Below the pieces are notes generated by a model. That model saw nothing but the letters and a program-made list of their open reading frames with translations, was not told the DNA's origin and ran no database searches. The position numbers were made by a program, and so were the translations under genes. This document shows positions 1 to 9,790 of a stretch of DNA of 64,000 nucleotides, one piece after another. Source of the DNA: Diaphorobacter limosus (GTDB lineage: Bacteria > Pseudomonadota > Gammaproteobacteria > Burkholderiales > Burkholderiaceae_C); assembly GCF_033100095.1 (NCBI RefSeq), contig NZ_CP136921.1:3065001-3129000 (forward strand), given 5' to 3'. Positions within the stretch are counted from its first letter, which is position 1. The number at the start of each line of letters is the position of its first letter.

Positions 1-655
<655 letters not shown>

Positions 656-778
656 TATAACTTTGATTGCTCCAACACGAGCAAAGACTGTTATGCCAAG
701 TACGCAATCAAATACACACCTGATTCCAAACTCTATGAATTCGCCGTGCAGACCAACAACCTGCACAGCACCCAGTTA

Positions 779-894
779 TGCCTGATGACCATAGCAAGTC
801 GGTCCCACTCCTTCCCATCCCGAACAGGACAGTGAAACGACTTCGCGCCGATGATAGTGCGGATCCCCGTGTGAAAGTAGGTCATCGTCAGGCT
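779..894 (+). rRNA. rrf: 5S ribosomal RNA
   Basis: A 116-nt gene whose ends pair (TGCCTGATGAC at the start, GTCATCGTCAGGC at the end). It contains the family core CCCATCCCGAACAGGACAGT near 816-835 and the GAAAGTAGG segment near 873-881. It lies ~123 nt after the 23S end with no tRNA in the spacer, and a terminator follows directly. Ends are good to 1-2 nt. Confidence 0.97.
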
Positions 895-908
895 ATTACA
901 GCCCAAAC

Positions 909-941
909 CGCCCTCCCACTTACATAGTGGGAGGGCGTTTT
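909..941 (+). terminator. Rho-independent terminator of the rrn operon
   Basis: Perfect 12-bp stem CGCCCTCCCACT / AGTGGGAGGGCG with a 5-nt loop (909-937), followed by TTTT. It starts 14 nt after the 5S gene and separates the rrn operon from the convergent gene at 990. Confidence 0.95.
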
Positions 942-989
942 GCTTTGGGGGCCATAGAAATCGCAAGCAGGGGTTTTATTGCGCGGGTT

Positions 990-1757
990 TCATTCAACCA
1001 AGCATTCACCATCCACAAACACACGCATTTCGCCCGACTGGAAGGCCGTCCATTCCTCGTTGGTGGTCAGTGGGGCGGTGACGACCACGGCGACCTTGTC
1101 CTTGGGCGTGGTGAGAGCAGAAAAATCCACCCGCATGTCTTCGTCACATAGCTGGGCTTGCGAGAATGGATGGCGGCGCTCGATGTAGTACAGACTCGTC
1201 GAGGCATGCGCCCACAAGGCCTGCCCGTTGGAGAGCAGGAAGTTGAAAGTTCCGTGTGGCGCAATGCGGGCGGCCAGTTCGCGTAGCGTGAGCGTGAGCT
1301 CTTCTATGCGCGGCATGCCGGCGTGGGATTTGGACAACTCCTGCATCAGCCAGCAAAACACATGCTCGCTGTCGGTGCTACCCACAGGGTGAAAGTGGGT
1401 GTGCAGGCGGGGTCTGAAGTCCTTCAGGTCGCCGTTGTGGGCGAATACCCAGTAGCGGCCCCATAGTTCGCGCACAAAGGGGTGACAGTTTTCCAGGCTG
1501 ACCACGCCCTGGGTCGCCTTGCGGATATGGGCGATGACGTTGCGGCTCTTGATGGGGTAGCGCCGGATCAACTCAGCCACCGGTGAGTCTATGGCCCGCT
1601 CATGATCGACGAAGTGGCGCAGACCGCGGCCCTCGAAGAAGGCGATGCCCCAGCCGTCGGTATGGTCTGCTGTCCCGCCAGCACGCTGTGCAAACCCCGT
1701 GAAGCTGAAGGTCACGTCGGTTGGAGTGTTGGCATTCATGCCGAGCAGCTGGCACAT
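990..1757 (-). CDS. Class II glutamine amidotransferase (YafJ-like)
   Basis: A 255-residue stand-alone class II (Ntn-type) glutaminase domain. Cys2, exposed after removal of Met1, is the expected nucleophile. The family motifs DGWG (34-37), AHIRKAT (76-82) and FAHNGD (105-110) are all present. These proteins hydrolyse glutamine amide, but the acceptor is unknown when no synthase domain is attached, as here. The length matches the YafJ family. The start is fixed by the need for Cys at position 2. The gene lies 13 nt after a tautomerase gene and probably shares a leftward operon with it and the CWC gene. Confident in family, not in substrate. Confidence 0.9.
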   Translation of the reverse strand: MCQLLGMNANTPTDVTFSFTGFAQRAGGTADHTDGWGIAFFEGRGLRHFVDHERAIDSPVAELIRRYPIKSRNVIAHIRKATQGVVSLENCHPFVRELWGRYWVFAHNGDLKDFRPRLHTHFHPVGSTDSEHVFCWLMQELSKSHAGMPRIEELTLTLRELAARIAPHGTFNFLLSNGQALWAHASTSLYYIERRHPFSQAQLCDEDMRVDFSALTTPKDKVAVVVTAPLTTNEEWTAFQSGEMRVFVDGECLVE

Positions 1758-1770
1758 GGGTGGCGCTAGC

Positions 1771-1959
1771 TTATTGCCGATCGAGCCAGAGCTTGCCGCC
1801 CGTGGCCCAGTTTTCGCGCTTCACGTCGGTGATCAATATGTCCACTGAATCGGGCGATCCGCCCAGGATTTCGACCGAGACACGGGTGATTTCCTCAGCT
1901 AACAGACGTTTTTGCTCGACGGTGCGGCCTTCCAGCATCTCGATGTGATACGTGGGCAT
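1771..1959 (-). CDS. 4-oxalocrotonate tautomerase family protein
   Basis: A 62-residue protein beginning Met-Pro, so Pro1 becomes the catalytic N-terminal base after Met removal. It has the typical 4-OT pattern (PTYHIEMLEGRTVEQKRLL), with an Arg near position 12. Members interconvert enol and keto forms of unsaturated acids, usually as small oligomers. The start is chosen because the proline must be at position 2 and because GGAGAA lies just upstream on the minus strand. A longer in-frame reading upstream lacks family similarity. Substrate unknown. Likely cotranscribed with the CWC gene upstream and the amidotransferase downstream. Confidence 0.88.
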   Translation of the reverse strand: MPTYHIEMLEGRTVEQKRLLAEEITRVSVEILGGSPDSVDILITDVKRENWATGGKLWLDRQ

Positions 1960-1985
1960 GGTTGTTCTCCAAAAAAGGGCCTTGA

Positions 1986-2198
1986 TCATATCGGCAGCGA
2001 TTGCTGCATGGGCGGTAGCGGGCGTGCGCATTCGGGGCAGATGCAGGCGAGGCCGCGACGCTCTGGCGGTAGTTGCTGCAATGCGGCAGGCGCCACCGGT
2101 TGCGTCATGCACCAGCATCGTGTCGCGGGTAGGCCGGCGACCATGGCGCATTGGTTGGACTGGCCGCACAGGGGGCAGTCACTGTTGGATTCAGGCAT
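1986..2198 (-). CDS. Small cysteine-rich CWC-family protein
   Basis: A 70-residue protein with eight cysteines: CPLC near 8-11, Cys17, CWC at 28-30, and CIC..C at 52-57. This is the spacing of the Cys-rich CWC domain family, probably a small metal (zinc) binding fold. The ATG at 2198 is preferred over one nine codons upstream because it places the first CxxC near the N terminus as in relatives. It is the first gene of a leftward trio with the tautomerase and amidotransferase. No function is established for the family. Confidence 0.78.
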   Translation of the reverse strand: MPESNSDCPLCGQSNQCAMVAGLPATRCWCMTQPVAPAALQQLPPERRGLACICPECARPLPPMQQSLPI

Positions 2199-2209
2199 GA
2201 CCGCAGTGT

Positions 2210-2237
2210 AAAAGCACAACGGCACCCTTGGGTGCCG
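2210..2237 (-). terminator. Probable terminator after malate synthase
   Basis: Hairpin CGGCACCC / GGGTGCCG (2220-2237) with a two-base apex. On the minus strand it is followed by GTTGTGCTTTT, an imperfect U tract. Its position fits the end of the leftward glcB transcript, just before the CWC gene. Confidence 0.55.
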
Positions 2238-2241
2238 CTGT

Positions 2242-2299
2242 TGTCAAAATACGCTGGTTGCACTTATGTATCAAGCGCAGACAGCTATATTAAATGAAG
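2242..2299. repeat. AT-rich dyad repeat, copy between glcB and the CWC gene
   Basis: Two arms related by inversion: AAAATACGCTGGTTGCACTT on the left and AAGCGCAGACAGCTATATT on the right. The right arm matches the arms of the other AT-rich dyads in this window (for example 42367-42412 and 57092-57189). The element ends 2 nt before the glcB stop codon. Confidence 0.6.
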
Positions 2300-2301
2300 C
2301 A

Positions 2302-4497
2302 TCAGGCAGCGGCCTTGACCTTGAGGCGCCAGGCGTGCAGCAGCGGTTCGGTGTAGCCGCTGGGTTGCTCCACACCCTTGAACACCAGCTCGCACGCAGC
2401 CTGGTAGGCCATGGACTGGTCAAAGCGACCATGCATGCGCTGGTACAACGGATCCCCGCTGTTTTGTTGATCCACCTTGGCGGCCATGCGCTCCAAGGTG
2501 GCACGCACCTGGCCTTCGCTGACGATGCCGTGCAGCAGCCAGTTGGCCACATGCTGGCTGCTGATGCGCAGCGTGGCGCGGTCTTCCATCAGGCCGATGT
2601 CGTTGATGTCTGGCACCTTGGAGCAGCCCACGCCCTGATCCACCCAGCGCACCACGTAACCCAGGATGCCCTGGATGTTGTTGTCCAGCTCCTGCTGCTT
2701 TTCTTCCGTACTCCAATTCGGGTTGCTGGAGACAGGCACGGTCAGCAGGCCGGTGAGCAGGTTGTCGCGTTCGGCATCGGCATCGGTCTTTTCCAGCTGG
2801 ATTTGGATGTCCGACACCTTGACCTGGTGGTAATGCAGGGCGTGCAAGGTGGCGCCGGTGGGGCTCGGGACCCAGGCGGTGTTGGCTCCGGCTTTCGGGT
2901 GGGCAATTTTTTGCTCCAGCATGGCCTTCATCAGATCGGGCATGGCCCACATACCCTTGCCGATCTGCGCCTTGCCGCGCAGCCCCATGCCCAGGCCGAC
3001 GAGCACATTGCTTTTTTCGTAGGCCTGGATCCAGGCGCTGGTCTTCATGTCGCCCTTGCGGATCATGGGGCCGGCCTGCATGGCGGTGTGCATTTCGTCG
3101 CCCGTGCGATCCAGGAAGCCGGTATTGATGAAGGCCACGCGCGCCGGAGCGGCGGCGATGCAGGCCTTCAGGTTGACCGACGTTCGTCGCTCCTCATCCA
3201 TGATCCCCAGTTTGACGGTGTTCTCGGCCAGGCCCAGCAGTTGCTCGACGCGGCCGAACAATTCGTTGGCGAAGCCCACTTCAGCGGGACCGTGCATTTT
3301 GGGCTTGACGATGTAGACGCTGCCGGTGCGCGAGTTCTTGATGCCTGCCGTGGCAAGCCCCTTCAAATCATGGAGGGCAATGGCCGTGGTGACGACGGCG
3401 TCCATGATGCCCTCGGGAATCTCGCGCCCTTCCTTGCCCCAAAGAATGGAAGGATTTGTCATCAAATGGCCGACGTTGCGCACAAAAAGCAGCGAGCGGC
3501 CATGTAGCTTCACGCTCTTGCCGTCGCCGGCCAGATATTCGCGGTCGGGGTTCAGGCCGCGGGTCAGCTGCTTGCCGCCCTTGTCGAAGGTTTCCGTCAG
3601 CGTTCCTTTCAGGATGCCCAGCCAGTTGCTGTAACCCAGCACCTTGTCGTCAGCATCCACGGCAGCCACCGAGTCTTCCAGGTCCAGGATGGTGGACAGC
3701 GCCGATTCCAGCACGATGTCGGCCACGCCGGCGGCATCGCTCTTGCCGATGGCGGTATTCTTGTCGATCTGAATATCGATATGCAGGCCGTTGTTCACCA
3801 GCAGCACGGATGCAGGCGCACCGGCGTCGCCCTGGTAGCCGACAAACTGCGCTGCGTCCTTCAGGCCGGTGGCTGTGCCACCCTTGAGCGTGACAGCCAG
3901 CTTACCGTCTGCGACCGTATAGGCGATGGCATCACGGTGCGAGCCAGCGCCCAGAGGGGCAGCCTGATCGAGGAAGTTGCGCGCAAATTCGATGACTTTG
4001 GCACCACGAACCGGGTTGTAGCCCTTGCCCTTCTCGGCGCCGCCCTCTTCGTCGATGACGTCCGTGCCGTACAGGGCGTCATACAGCGAACCCCAGCGCG
4101 CATTTGCGGCATTGAGTGCGTAGCGCGCATTCAGGATGGGCACCACCAGCTGGGGGCCGGCCTGGATGGCTAGCTCGGCGTCCACGTTGGCCGTGCTGGC
4201 CTTGGCTCCCTGGGGTGGCTCGACCAGATAGCCAATGCGCGAGAGAAAAGCGCGGTATGCCGCCATGTCCGAGATGGGGCCTGGATTGGCCTTGTGCCAG
4301 GTGTCCAGCTCTTTTTGCAGGCGATCGCGCTCGGCCAGCAAGGCGGCGTTTTTTGGCGCCAGATCGGCGACGATGGCGTCGAAACCCTGCCAAAAAGCGG
4401 CGGGATCGACCCCTGTGCCGGGCAACACCTGCTGGTTGATGAAGCTGTGCAGCTCATTGGCTACCTGCAGGCCATGGACTTGGGTACGTGCGGTCAT
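2302..4497 (-). CDS. glcB: Malate synthase G
   Basis: Condenses glyoxylate with acetyl-CoA to malate in the glyoxylate/glycolate pathway. The 731-residue length fits the G isoform (about 720-730), not the shorter A form. Family motifs are seen: [12 protein letters not shown] near residue 339 (the substrate Arg), a GIMDEERRT block that should supply a Mg2+ ligand, and [13 protein letters not shown] near 638, which should carry the catalytic Asp. The ATG at 4497 begins [11 protein letters not shown] and has GGGGA upstream. A start 19 codons earlier adds non-conserved residues. The divergent LysR gene at 4730 is a plausible regulator. Confidence 0.96.
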   Translation of the reverse strand: MTARTQVHGLQVANELHSFINQQVLPGTGVDPAAFWQGFDAIVADLAPKNAALLAERDRLQKELDTWHKANPGPISDMAAYRAFLSRIGYLVEPPQGAKASTANVDAELAIQAGPQLVVPILNARYALNAANARWGSLYDALYGTDVIDEEGGAEKGKGYNPVRGAKVIEFARNFLDQAAPLGAGSHRDAIAYTVADGKLAVTLKGGTATGLKDAAQFVGYQGDAGAPASVLLVNNGLHIDIQIDKNTAIGKSDAAGVADIVLESALSTILDLEDSVAAVDADDKVLGYSNWLGILKGTLTETFDKGGKQLTRGLNPDREYLAGDGKSVKLHGRSLLFVRNVGHLMTNPSILWGKEGREIPEGIMDAVVTTAIALHDLKGLATAGIKNSRTGSVYIVKPKMHGPAEVGFANELFGRVEQLLGLAENTVKLGIMDEERRTSVNLKACIAAAPARVAFINTGFLDRTGDEMHTAMQAGPMIRKGDMKTSAWIQAYEKSNVLVGLGMGLRGKAQIGKGMWAMPDLMKAMLEQKIAHPKAGANTAWVPSPTGATLHALHYHQVKVSDIQIQLEKTDADAERDNLLTGLLTVPVSSNPNWSTEEKQQELDNNIQGILGYVVRWVDQGVGCSKVPDINDIGLMEDRATLRISSQHVANWLLHGIVSEGQVRATLERMAAKVDQQNSGDPLYQRMHGRFDQSMAYQAACELVFKGVEQPSGYTEPLLHAWRLKVKAAA

Positions 4498-4729
4498 GAG
4501 AATCCCCTGACAATGATTGACGACGTTCGGTGCTTGTAGCCCCGAGCCTTGCACAGCACTGTATTGGAAATATTTGCATTAATAAACTGCGTGAATATCT
4601 CTTAACCAATGACTTTTTTGTAAAAATAGACCGCGCATACGCGGGTTTTTCGTCTTGTATGAATGCTACTAAAATTATAGTATTCTGCGCTTATCAGTCC
4701 TTCGCGTAAGCCTGATTGGAGCCCGATAC
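4498..4729. promoter_or_regulatory. Divergent control region with LysR-type dyad
   Basis: A 232-nt AT-rich region between glcB (left) and the LysR gene (right). The interrupted palindrome GAATGCTA-N9-TAGTATTC (4661-4685, one mismatch) is of the size LysR regulators bind and lies 45 nt before the regulator start. A short hairpin CCGCG-CATA-CGCGG followed by GTTTTT (4631-4650, plus strand) could be an attenuator or the end of a small transcript. Neither role is proven. Confidence 0.5.
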
Positions 4730-5671
4730 ATGGACAAACTCAAGGCATTCGAGTCTTTCGTCTCCGTGGCTACCAAGGGCAGCCTGACAGCTGCTGCCAG
4801 GGCCGAGGGCGTGGCGCCCGCCATCATGGGGCGGCGCCTGGATGCGCTGGAAGAGCATCTGGGTGTCAAGCTCCTGGTGCGTACCACGCGGCGCATCAGC
4901 CTGACGCACGAAGGCAGCGCCTTTTTGGAGGACTGCCAGCGCGTGCTGGCCGATGTAGCCAATGCCGAGGCCAGCGTCTCGGCGGGTGGGGTCAGGGCCA
5001 CGGGGCATTTGCGCATCACGGCGCCGGCTGGTTTTGGCCGGCGCCATGTCGCACCGTTGGTGCCACGGTTTCATGACCTGCATCCCGAGGTGACGATTTC
5101 CCTCAATTTGAGTGACCGTGTGGTGGATCTGGCCGGTGAGGGTTACGACTGCGCCGTGCGCGTGGGCGATCTGCCGGATTCGTCCCTGGTCAGCGTGCGC
5201 ATGGCCGACAATCGACGCCTGTGCGTCGCCACACCGCGGTATCTGCAGCGCCACGGCACGCCCATGCACCCGGGTGAGCTGGCCCAGCACGACTGCCTGA
5301 CCCTGTCCAGCGATGCCTCGCAGACCCGTGGCTGGGCGTTTCGTGTGCCGGTGGAAGGTGGCGGCGGCGCCACCGAGGTTGTGCACCTGAAGCCCGGCGG
5401 GCCGCTCGACTGTTCGGATGGACAAGTGCTGCACGACTGGTGCCTGGGCGGCTGGGGCATAGCCTGGCGCAGCACCTGGGAGGTTGAGGCCGAGATCGCC
5501 GCCGGCCGTCTGGTGGCGGTGCTGGAGGATTTCGCCGCCCCGCCCAATGGCATCTACGTGGTCTTTCCCCAGCGCAAGCACCTGCCTCTGCGGGTGCGGC
5601 TGTGGATCGAATACCTCAAGCACCATTACGCGCAGACCGAATTCTGGGGCCGGCCAGCCGGCAGCCTTTGA
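4730..5671 (+). CDS. LysR-family transcriptional regulator
   Basis: A 313-residue protein with an N-terminal winged helix-turn-helix (residues ~2-60, including LTAAARAEGVAPAIMGRRLD and LLVRTTRRISLTHEG). A substrate-binding domain of the usual length follows. This is a DNA-binding regulator of the LysR family. Its effector is not visible in the sequence. The ATG at 4730 has GGAG eight bases upstream. It faces away from glcB across a region with a LysR-like dyad, so control of malate synthase is the first hypothesis. The next gene starts 21 nt downstream and may be cotranscribed. Confidence 0.93.
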   Translation: MDKLKAFESFVSVATKGSLTAAARAEGVAPAIMGRRLDALEEHLGVKLLVRTTRRISLTHEGSAFLEDCQRVLADVANAEASVSAGGVRATGHLRITAPAGFGRRHVAPLVPRFHDLHPEVTISLNLSDRVVDLAGEGYDCAVRVGDLPDSSLVSVRMADNRRLCVATPRYLQRHGTPMHPGELAQHDCLTLSSDASQTRGWAFRVPVEGGGGATEVVHLKPGGPLDCSDGQVLHDWCLGGWGIAWRSTWEVEAEIAAGRLVAVLEDFAAPPNGIYVVFPQRKHLPLRVRLWIEYLKHHYAQTEFWGRPAGSL

Positions 5672-5692
5672 CGCATTGATGAAAGGAAGTTT

Positions 5693-6148
5693 GTGATCAC
5701 CGAAGCCTTGCTGGCCTACGCCCACATCATGGCGTTCTTGATGCTGGCCACCTTTATGACCAGCGAGACCGCGCTGTGCCGCCAGGACTGGATCAATCCT
5801 GCCGTCGTGCGGCGCCTGGTCTGGGTGAATCTGTTGACCCTGGTGTCCGGCGCGCTGGTGCTGGCCACCGGGCTGGCGCGCATCGCCTGGGGCGTCAAGG
5901 GCAGTGCCTGGTACTGGGGTCAGCCGCTGTTGCACGCCAAGATCACGCTGCTGGTGATGATGCTGGGCCTGGCCCTGCTGGCGCGGCGGCGTTACCTGCG
6001 CTGGCGCCAGACGCTGGACACGCAGGGCAGCCTGCCGGCCGAGTCCGATCTGCGCGGTACGCGCCGCCTGGTCATGTGGGCCGCGCACCTGATGGTGTTG
6101 GTGCCTCTGTTGGCGGTGTTCCTGGCGCGGGGTGTTGGCACGCGATAA
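5693..6148 (+). CDS. DUF2214 family inner-membrane protein
   Basis: A 151-residue hydrophobic protein with four likely membrane helices (about 4-22, 45-65, 80-98 and 126-145). It starts MITEALLAYAHIMAFLMLA and resembles the DUF2214 family, which is distantly like CopD-type membrane domains. Function unknown. The GTG start at 5693 is supported by AAAGGAAG just upstream. It follows the LysR gene by 21 nt, suggesting a two-gene transcript. The next gene converges on it. Confidence 0.78.
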   Translation: MITEALLAYAHIMAFLMLATFMTSETALCRQDWINPAVVRRLVWVNLLTLVSGALVLATGLARIAWGVKGSAWYWGQPLLHAKITLLVMMLGLALLARRRYLRWRQTLDTQGSLPAESDLRGTRRLVMWAAHLMVLVPLLAVFLARGVGTR

Positions 6149-6150
6149 GC

Positions 6151-6184
6151 AAAAACCCGTGGGCCGGCAAGCGGCGCACGGGGT
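6151..6184 (-). terminator. Probable terminator of the psiF-like gene
   Basis: On the minus strand, CCCGTG (6182-6177) pairs with CACGGG (6161-6156), with further GC pairing inside, and TTTTT follows (6155-6151). It sits between the convergent DUF2214 and PsiF genes and suits the leftward one. Confidence 0.65.
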
Positions 6185-6205
6185 GGCGGGTGTCGGCAGT
6201 GCGGT

Positions 6206-6538
6206 TCAGGCAGGCTTGTTGCTCAGGCATTCCTTCATGAAGGCCTTGCGCTCGTCACCCTTGAGGTTCTTGGTCTTGGCGTCGGCGTTGCAGGACTTCA
6301 TCTTGTCCTGCTGCTTGGCCTGCTTGTCGGCGGACAGGCAGTCCTTCATGAAGGCCTTGCGCTCGTCGCCCTTGAGGTTCTTGGCGCCGGCGTCGGCATT
6401 GCATGTCTTCATCTTGCTTTGCTGGGCCGTGGGAGCCTTGGCAGGGGCAGCGGCGCCTGCGGCTGGGGCATCGGCTGCCTGGGCGGCGAACGAAAGGGCA
6501 AGACCGGCGGCGGCCAGCAGGGAAAGCAGCTTCTTCAT
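6206..6538 (-). CDS. PsiF-repeat periplasmic protein
   Basis: A 110-residue secreted protein. [20 protein letters not shown] is a classical signal peptide with AxA cleavage near residue 22. An Ala/Pro-rich linker follows, then two near-identical ~30-residue PsiF repeats, each with the core [12 protein letters not shown] followed by a Cys three residues later and another Cys upstream. E. coli PsiF is a phosphate-starvation-inducible protein of unknown function. The start is supported by GGAGGAG on the minus strand. No Pho box was identified. It diverges from argS. Confidence 0.88.
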   Translation of the reverse strand: MKKLLSLLAAAGLALSFAAQAADAPAAGAAAPAKAPTAQQSKMKTCNADAGAKNLKGDERKAFMKDCLSADKQAKQQDKMKSCNADAKTKNLKGDERKAFMKECLSNKPA

Positions 6539-6660
6539 GTAACGCTCCTCCAATGGTGGATAGTGATGGGCCCGCCGGACGCGCTGTGCCATGCGGGGCA
6601 CCCAGCATAACGCCCGGATGGTGCGCCGCGATGACGGGGCGACCCGTAGAATCCGCCCCC

Positions 6661-8340
6661 ATGCTCTCTGTCAAACAGGAATTGCTCGCGGCGCTGGCCG
6701 GCGAGCTGGAAAAACTCTCGCCAGGCGCGGGCGTCCGGGCCGCCTTTGAAAACCCCAAGCTCGCCGCCCATGGCGACCTGGCCTGCACGGCCGCCATGCA
6801 GCTGGCCAAGCCGCTCAAGGCCAATCCGCGTGCGCTGGGTGAACAATTGCAAACCGCTTTGCTGGCGACCCCCGCGTTTCAGCAGTGGGTGGACGCCATC
6901 GAGATCGCCGGCCCCGGCTTCTTGAACATTCGCTTGAAGCCGGCTGCCAGGCAGCAGGTGGTGCATGAGGTGCTCACGCAGGGTGCCCGGTTCGGCTATC
7001 AGGCCCAACGCGGTGAAAAAATCCTGGTCGAGTTCGTCTCCGCCAACCCGACGGGGCCGCTGCATGTGGGCCATGGCCGCCAGGCGGCCCTGGGCGACGC
7101 GATCTGCAACCTCTACGCCACCCAGGGCTGGGCTGTGCACCGCGAGTTCTATTACAACGACGCCGGCGTGCAGATCGACACCCTGACCAGGAGCACACAG
7201 TTGCGCGCACAAGGGCTCAAGCCCGGTGATGCCGGCTGGCCCGAGGCCGCCTATAACGGCGACTACATCCAGGACATTGCCCAGGCCTTTCTGGCCAGGA
7301 GCACGGTACAGGCCGACGACCGCAGCTTCACGGCCAATGGCGACGTACAGGACTACGACAACGTGCGCCAGTTCGCCGTGGCCTATCTGCGCAACGAGCA
7401 GGACAAGGATCTGCAGGCGTTCAACCTGAAGTTCGACGAGTACTACCTCGAGTCCAGCCTGTACAGCAACGGCCATGTGGAGGCCACGGTGGCGCGCCTG
7501 GTCGCCAACGGCCATACCTACGAGCAGGACGGCGCGCTGTGGCTCAAGAGCACCGACTACGGCGACGACAAAGACCGCGTCATGAAGAAGAGCGACGGCG
7601 GCTACACCTACTTTGTGCCGGACGTGGCCTACCACATCCAGAAATGGCAGCGCGGCTTTCACAAGGTGGTGAACATCCAGGGCACGGACCACCACGGCAC
7701 CATCGCCCGCGTGCGCGCCGGCCTGCAGGCGGCCGATGTCGGCATTCCCCAGGGCTACCCCGACTATGTGCTGCACACCATGGTGCGCGTGGTGCGTGGC
7801 GGCGAGGAGGTCAAGATCAGCAAGCGCGCCGGCTCCTACGTCACGCTGCGCGACCTGATCGAGTGGACCAGCAAGGACGCGGTGCGTTTCTTCCTCTTGA
7901 GCCGCAAGCCCGACACCGAATACACCTTCGACGTCGATCTGGCCGTGGCCCAGAACAATGACAACCCGGTGTATTACGTGCAGTACGCGCATGCGCGCAT
8001 CTGCTCGGTGCTGCGTGGCTGGCGTGAAGACTTTGATGTGGCGGCATTGCAGGGTGTGGATCTTTCGCCCCTGCAGGGCGAACAGGCCCAGGCGCTGATG
8101 CTGCTGCTGGCCAAGTACCCCGAGATGCTGAGCGCCGCCGCCAGCGGCAACGCGCCGCATGACGTGAGCTTTTACCTGCGCGAGCTGGCAGCCGCTTACC
8201 ACAGCTATTACGACGCCGAGCGCATCCTGGTCGATGACGAGGCCGTGAAGCTGGCCCGCCTGGCACTCGTCGCCGCCACCGCTCAGGTATTGCACAATGG
8301 GCTGGCGGTGCTGGGCGTGTCCGCGCCGGCCAGAATGTAG
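6661..8340 (+). CDS. argS: Arginyl-tRNA synthetase
   Basis: Charges tRNA-Arg with arginine in the cytoplasm. 559 residues, as expected for a class I ArgRS. It shows the HIGH-type motif HVGHGRQ (residues ~136-142), the family KMSKS equivalent KISKRAGSY (~386), and the N-terminal Add1 and C-terminal DALR domains. The ATG at 6661 begins [14 protein letters not shown]. Upstream in-frame codons overlap the psiF leader and are unlike the family. No clear Shine-Dalgarno is seen. The SPOR protein gene starts 6 nt after the stop. Confidence 0.98.
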   Translation: MLSVKQELLAALAGELEKLSPGAGVRAAFENPKLAAHGDLACTAAMQLAKPLKANPRALGEQLQTALLATPAFQQWVDAIEIAGPGFLNIRLKPAARQQVVHEVLTQGARFGYQAQRGEKILVEFVSANPTGPLHVGHGRQAALGDAICNLYATQGWAVHREFYYNDAGVQIDTLTRSTQLRAQGLKPGDAGWPEAAYNGDYIQDIAQAFLARSTVQADDRSFTANGDVQDYDNVRQFAVAYLRNEQDKDLQAFNLKFDEYYLESSLYSNGHVEATVARLVANGHTYEQDGALWLKSTDYGDDKDRVMKKSDGGYTYFVPDVAYHIQKWQRGFHKVVNIQGTDHHGTIARVRAGLQAADVGIPQGYPDYVLHTMVRVVRGGEEVKISKRAGSYVTLRDLIEWTSKDAVRFFLLSRKPDTEYTFDVDLAVAQNNDNPVYYVQYAHARICSVLRGWREDFDVAALQGVDLSPLQGEQAQALMLLLAKYPEMLSAAASGNAPHDVSFYLRELAAAYHSYYDAERILVDDEAVKLARLALVAATAQVLHNGLAVLGVSAPARM

Positions 8341-8346
8341 GTCACG

Positions 8347-8982
8347 ATGCATATGAAAAAGCAGCAACGCGGCGGCACCGTCGTGGGATTCATCCTCGGG
8401 GTGATTGTCGGGTTGGGGGGCGCGCTGGCCGTGGCCGTGTACGTTACGAAGGTGCCGGTGCCATTCCTGAACAAGAACGGCACGCGTGCGCCCGATCAGG
8501 ATGCGGCCGAGGCCAAGCGCAACAAGGACTGGGATCCCAACGCGCCGCTGTACGGCAAGAACCCGGCGCGACCGGTGACGCTGGCGCCGGAAGCGGCGCC
8601 CGCAGCCACACCGGAGGCGCCCACGGCCGCGGCGCCTGCGCCGCGCGCCGCGCCCGGCAACCCTGAGGCATTGCCGCCGTCGGCCGACCCGCTGGGCGAT
8701 CTGGCCCGCGCCAAGTCCAAGGCCGCGCCCGCGGCCGGCGTGGATCCGTTTGAATATTTTGTCCAGGCCGGTGCCTTTCGCACCCAGCAGGATGCCGACG
8801 CGCAGCGTGCCAAGCTGGCCATGCTGGGTTGGGAGGCGCGCGTGAGCGAGCGTGAAACCAATGGCCGCGTGGTGTTCCGGGTGCGCATAGGCCCGTTCTC
8901 CAAGCGTGACGATGCCGAGTCGCTGAAGGACAAGCTGGACGGTGCCGGCGTCGAGTCGGCCCTGGTGCGCGTGCAGCGTTGA
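8347..8982 (+). CDS. SPOR domain protein (FtsN-like)
   Basis: A 211-residue protein with a short cytoplasmic N terminus, one membrane helix (~14-34), an Ala/Pro-rich linker (~75-130) and a C-terminal SPOR domain (~135-211, beginning FEYFVQAGAFRTQQDADAQR). SPOR domains bind denuded septal peptidoglycan, so a cell-division role like FtsN or DedD is likely. The argS-SPOR-dsbA order is common in betaproteobacteria. A second ATG two codons inside is possible as the start. A perfect hairpin lies just after the gene. Confidence 0.9.
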   Translation: MHMKKQQRGGTVVGFILGVIVGLGGALAVAVYVTKVPVPFLNKNGTRAPDQDAAEAKRNKDWDPNAPLYGKNPARPVTLAPEAAPAATPEAPTAAAPAPRAAPGNPEALPPSADPLGDLARAKSKAAPAAGVDPFEYFVQAGAFRTQQDADAQRAKLAMLGWEARVSERETNGRVVFRVRIGPFSKRDDAESLKDKLDGAGVESALVRVQR

Positions 8983-8995
8983 ACTTTTATCCCCG

Positions 8996-9015
8996 CGCCG
9001 GCTTCCAAGCCGGCG
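8996..9015. repeat. Short perfect inverted repeat between SPOR gene and dsbA
   Basis: CGCCGGCTT-CC-AAGCCGGCG, a perfect 9-bp dyad. No T-run follows on either strand, so it is not a classical terminator. It may be an mRNA-processing or stability hairpin in the SPOR-dsbA transcript. Confidence 0.5.
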
Positions 9016-9041
9016 TACCGACATAGGAGTGTTCAAACCCC

Positions 9042-9674
9042 ATGAAACGCCGTGAGTTTTCTCTTTCCGCAGCCGCAGTGGCCGCTGGCGCCGTGACCCT
9101 GCCCGCCTGGGCCCAGCCGCGCGAGGGCAAGGACTACCGCAAACTGGCCAAGCCCGCTCCCGTCGAGGCGCCCGCCGGCAAGGTCGAGGTGGTCGAGTTC
9201 TTTGGCTATTTCTGCCCGCATTGCAATACCTTCGAGCCCACGCTCAACGCCTGGGCCAAGACGGCGCCCAAGGACATCGTGCTGCACCGTGTGCCGGTCA
9301 ACTTCAACGCCAAGACCGTGCCCATGCAGAAGCTGTACTACACGCTCGAGGGCATGGGCAAGCTCGAGCCGCTGCACGCCCAGGCTTTCCGCTACATCCA
9401 TGTGGAGCGCAAGCCCCTGCAGGAGGACGAGCAGGTGTTTGCCTGGGCCAAGGGGCAGGGCCTGGACTTGCCGAAGTTCAAGGAGATGTACAACTCCTTC
9501 GGCGTCGCCAACCAGATACGCAAGGCCACGCAGCTGCAGCAGGCCTATGACGTGGAGGGTGTACCCTCGATGGGCGTGGCCGGGCGCTACTATGTGGACG
9601 GCACCATGGCCGGCAGCATGGAGAACGTGCTGCGCATCGTGGAGCAACTGGCCGCGCAGGTGGGCAAGGGCTGA
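9042..9674 (+). CDS. dsbA: Periplasmic thiol:disulfide oxidoreductase DsbA
   Basis: Introduces disulfide bonds into exported proteins. 210 residues. The N-terminal signal MKRREFSLSAAAVAAGAVTL ends at PAWA-Q and has a twin-Arg start (RREFS), so Tat export is possible. The thioredoxin-fold active site FFGYFCPHC has the CPHC redox pair at about residues 58-61. The cis-Pro loop GVPSMGVAGRYYVDG is near 172-186. ATAGGAG precedes the start. A strong terminator follows. The redox partner DsbB is not in the window. Confidence 0.96.
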   Translation: MKRREFSLSAAAVAAGAVTLPAWAQPREGKDYRKLAKPAPVEAPAGKVEVVEFFGYFCPHCNTFEPTLNAWAKTAPKDIVLHRVPVNFNAKTVPMQKLYYTLEGMGKLEPLHAQAFRYIHVERKPLQEDEQVFAWAKGQGLDLPKFKEMYNSFGVANQIRKATQLQQAYDVEGVPSMGVAGRYYVDGTMAGSMENVLRIVEQLAAQVGKG

Positions 9675-9697
9675 AGCGAGCCGTGGCAACACACAAG

Positions 9698-9722
9698 AGC
9701 GCGCCCTGGGCGCGCTTTTTTT
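9698..9722 (+). terminator. Rho-independent terminator after dsbA
   Basis: Stem AGCGCGCC / GGCGCGCT with a 3-nt loop, followed by a run of seven T (9716-9722). It separates argS-SPOR-dsbA from lptA. Confidence 0.93.
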
Positions 9723-9790
9723 CGCCCCTGCGCGGCCGCTCTCCAGGATGGCCACGGTGATCAGTACAATGACCGCAAGAATCGTGCCTT

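Noticed and set aside
656..778. A tRNA gene in the 23S-5S spacer
   Set aside because: No cloverleaf arms or T-loop GTTCRA sequence could be found. The spacer holds nothing recognisable.
6206..6538. Pho-box control of the PsiF-like gene
   Set aside because: No two direct repeats of CTGTCAT type were found upstream, so phosphate control is not supported by the sequence.
6535..9036. An 833-codon minus-strand open frame opposite argS and the SPOR gene
   Set aside because: Shadow frame. The plus strand encodes clear ArgRS and SPOR proteins, and the antisense product has no recognisable motif.
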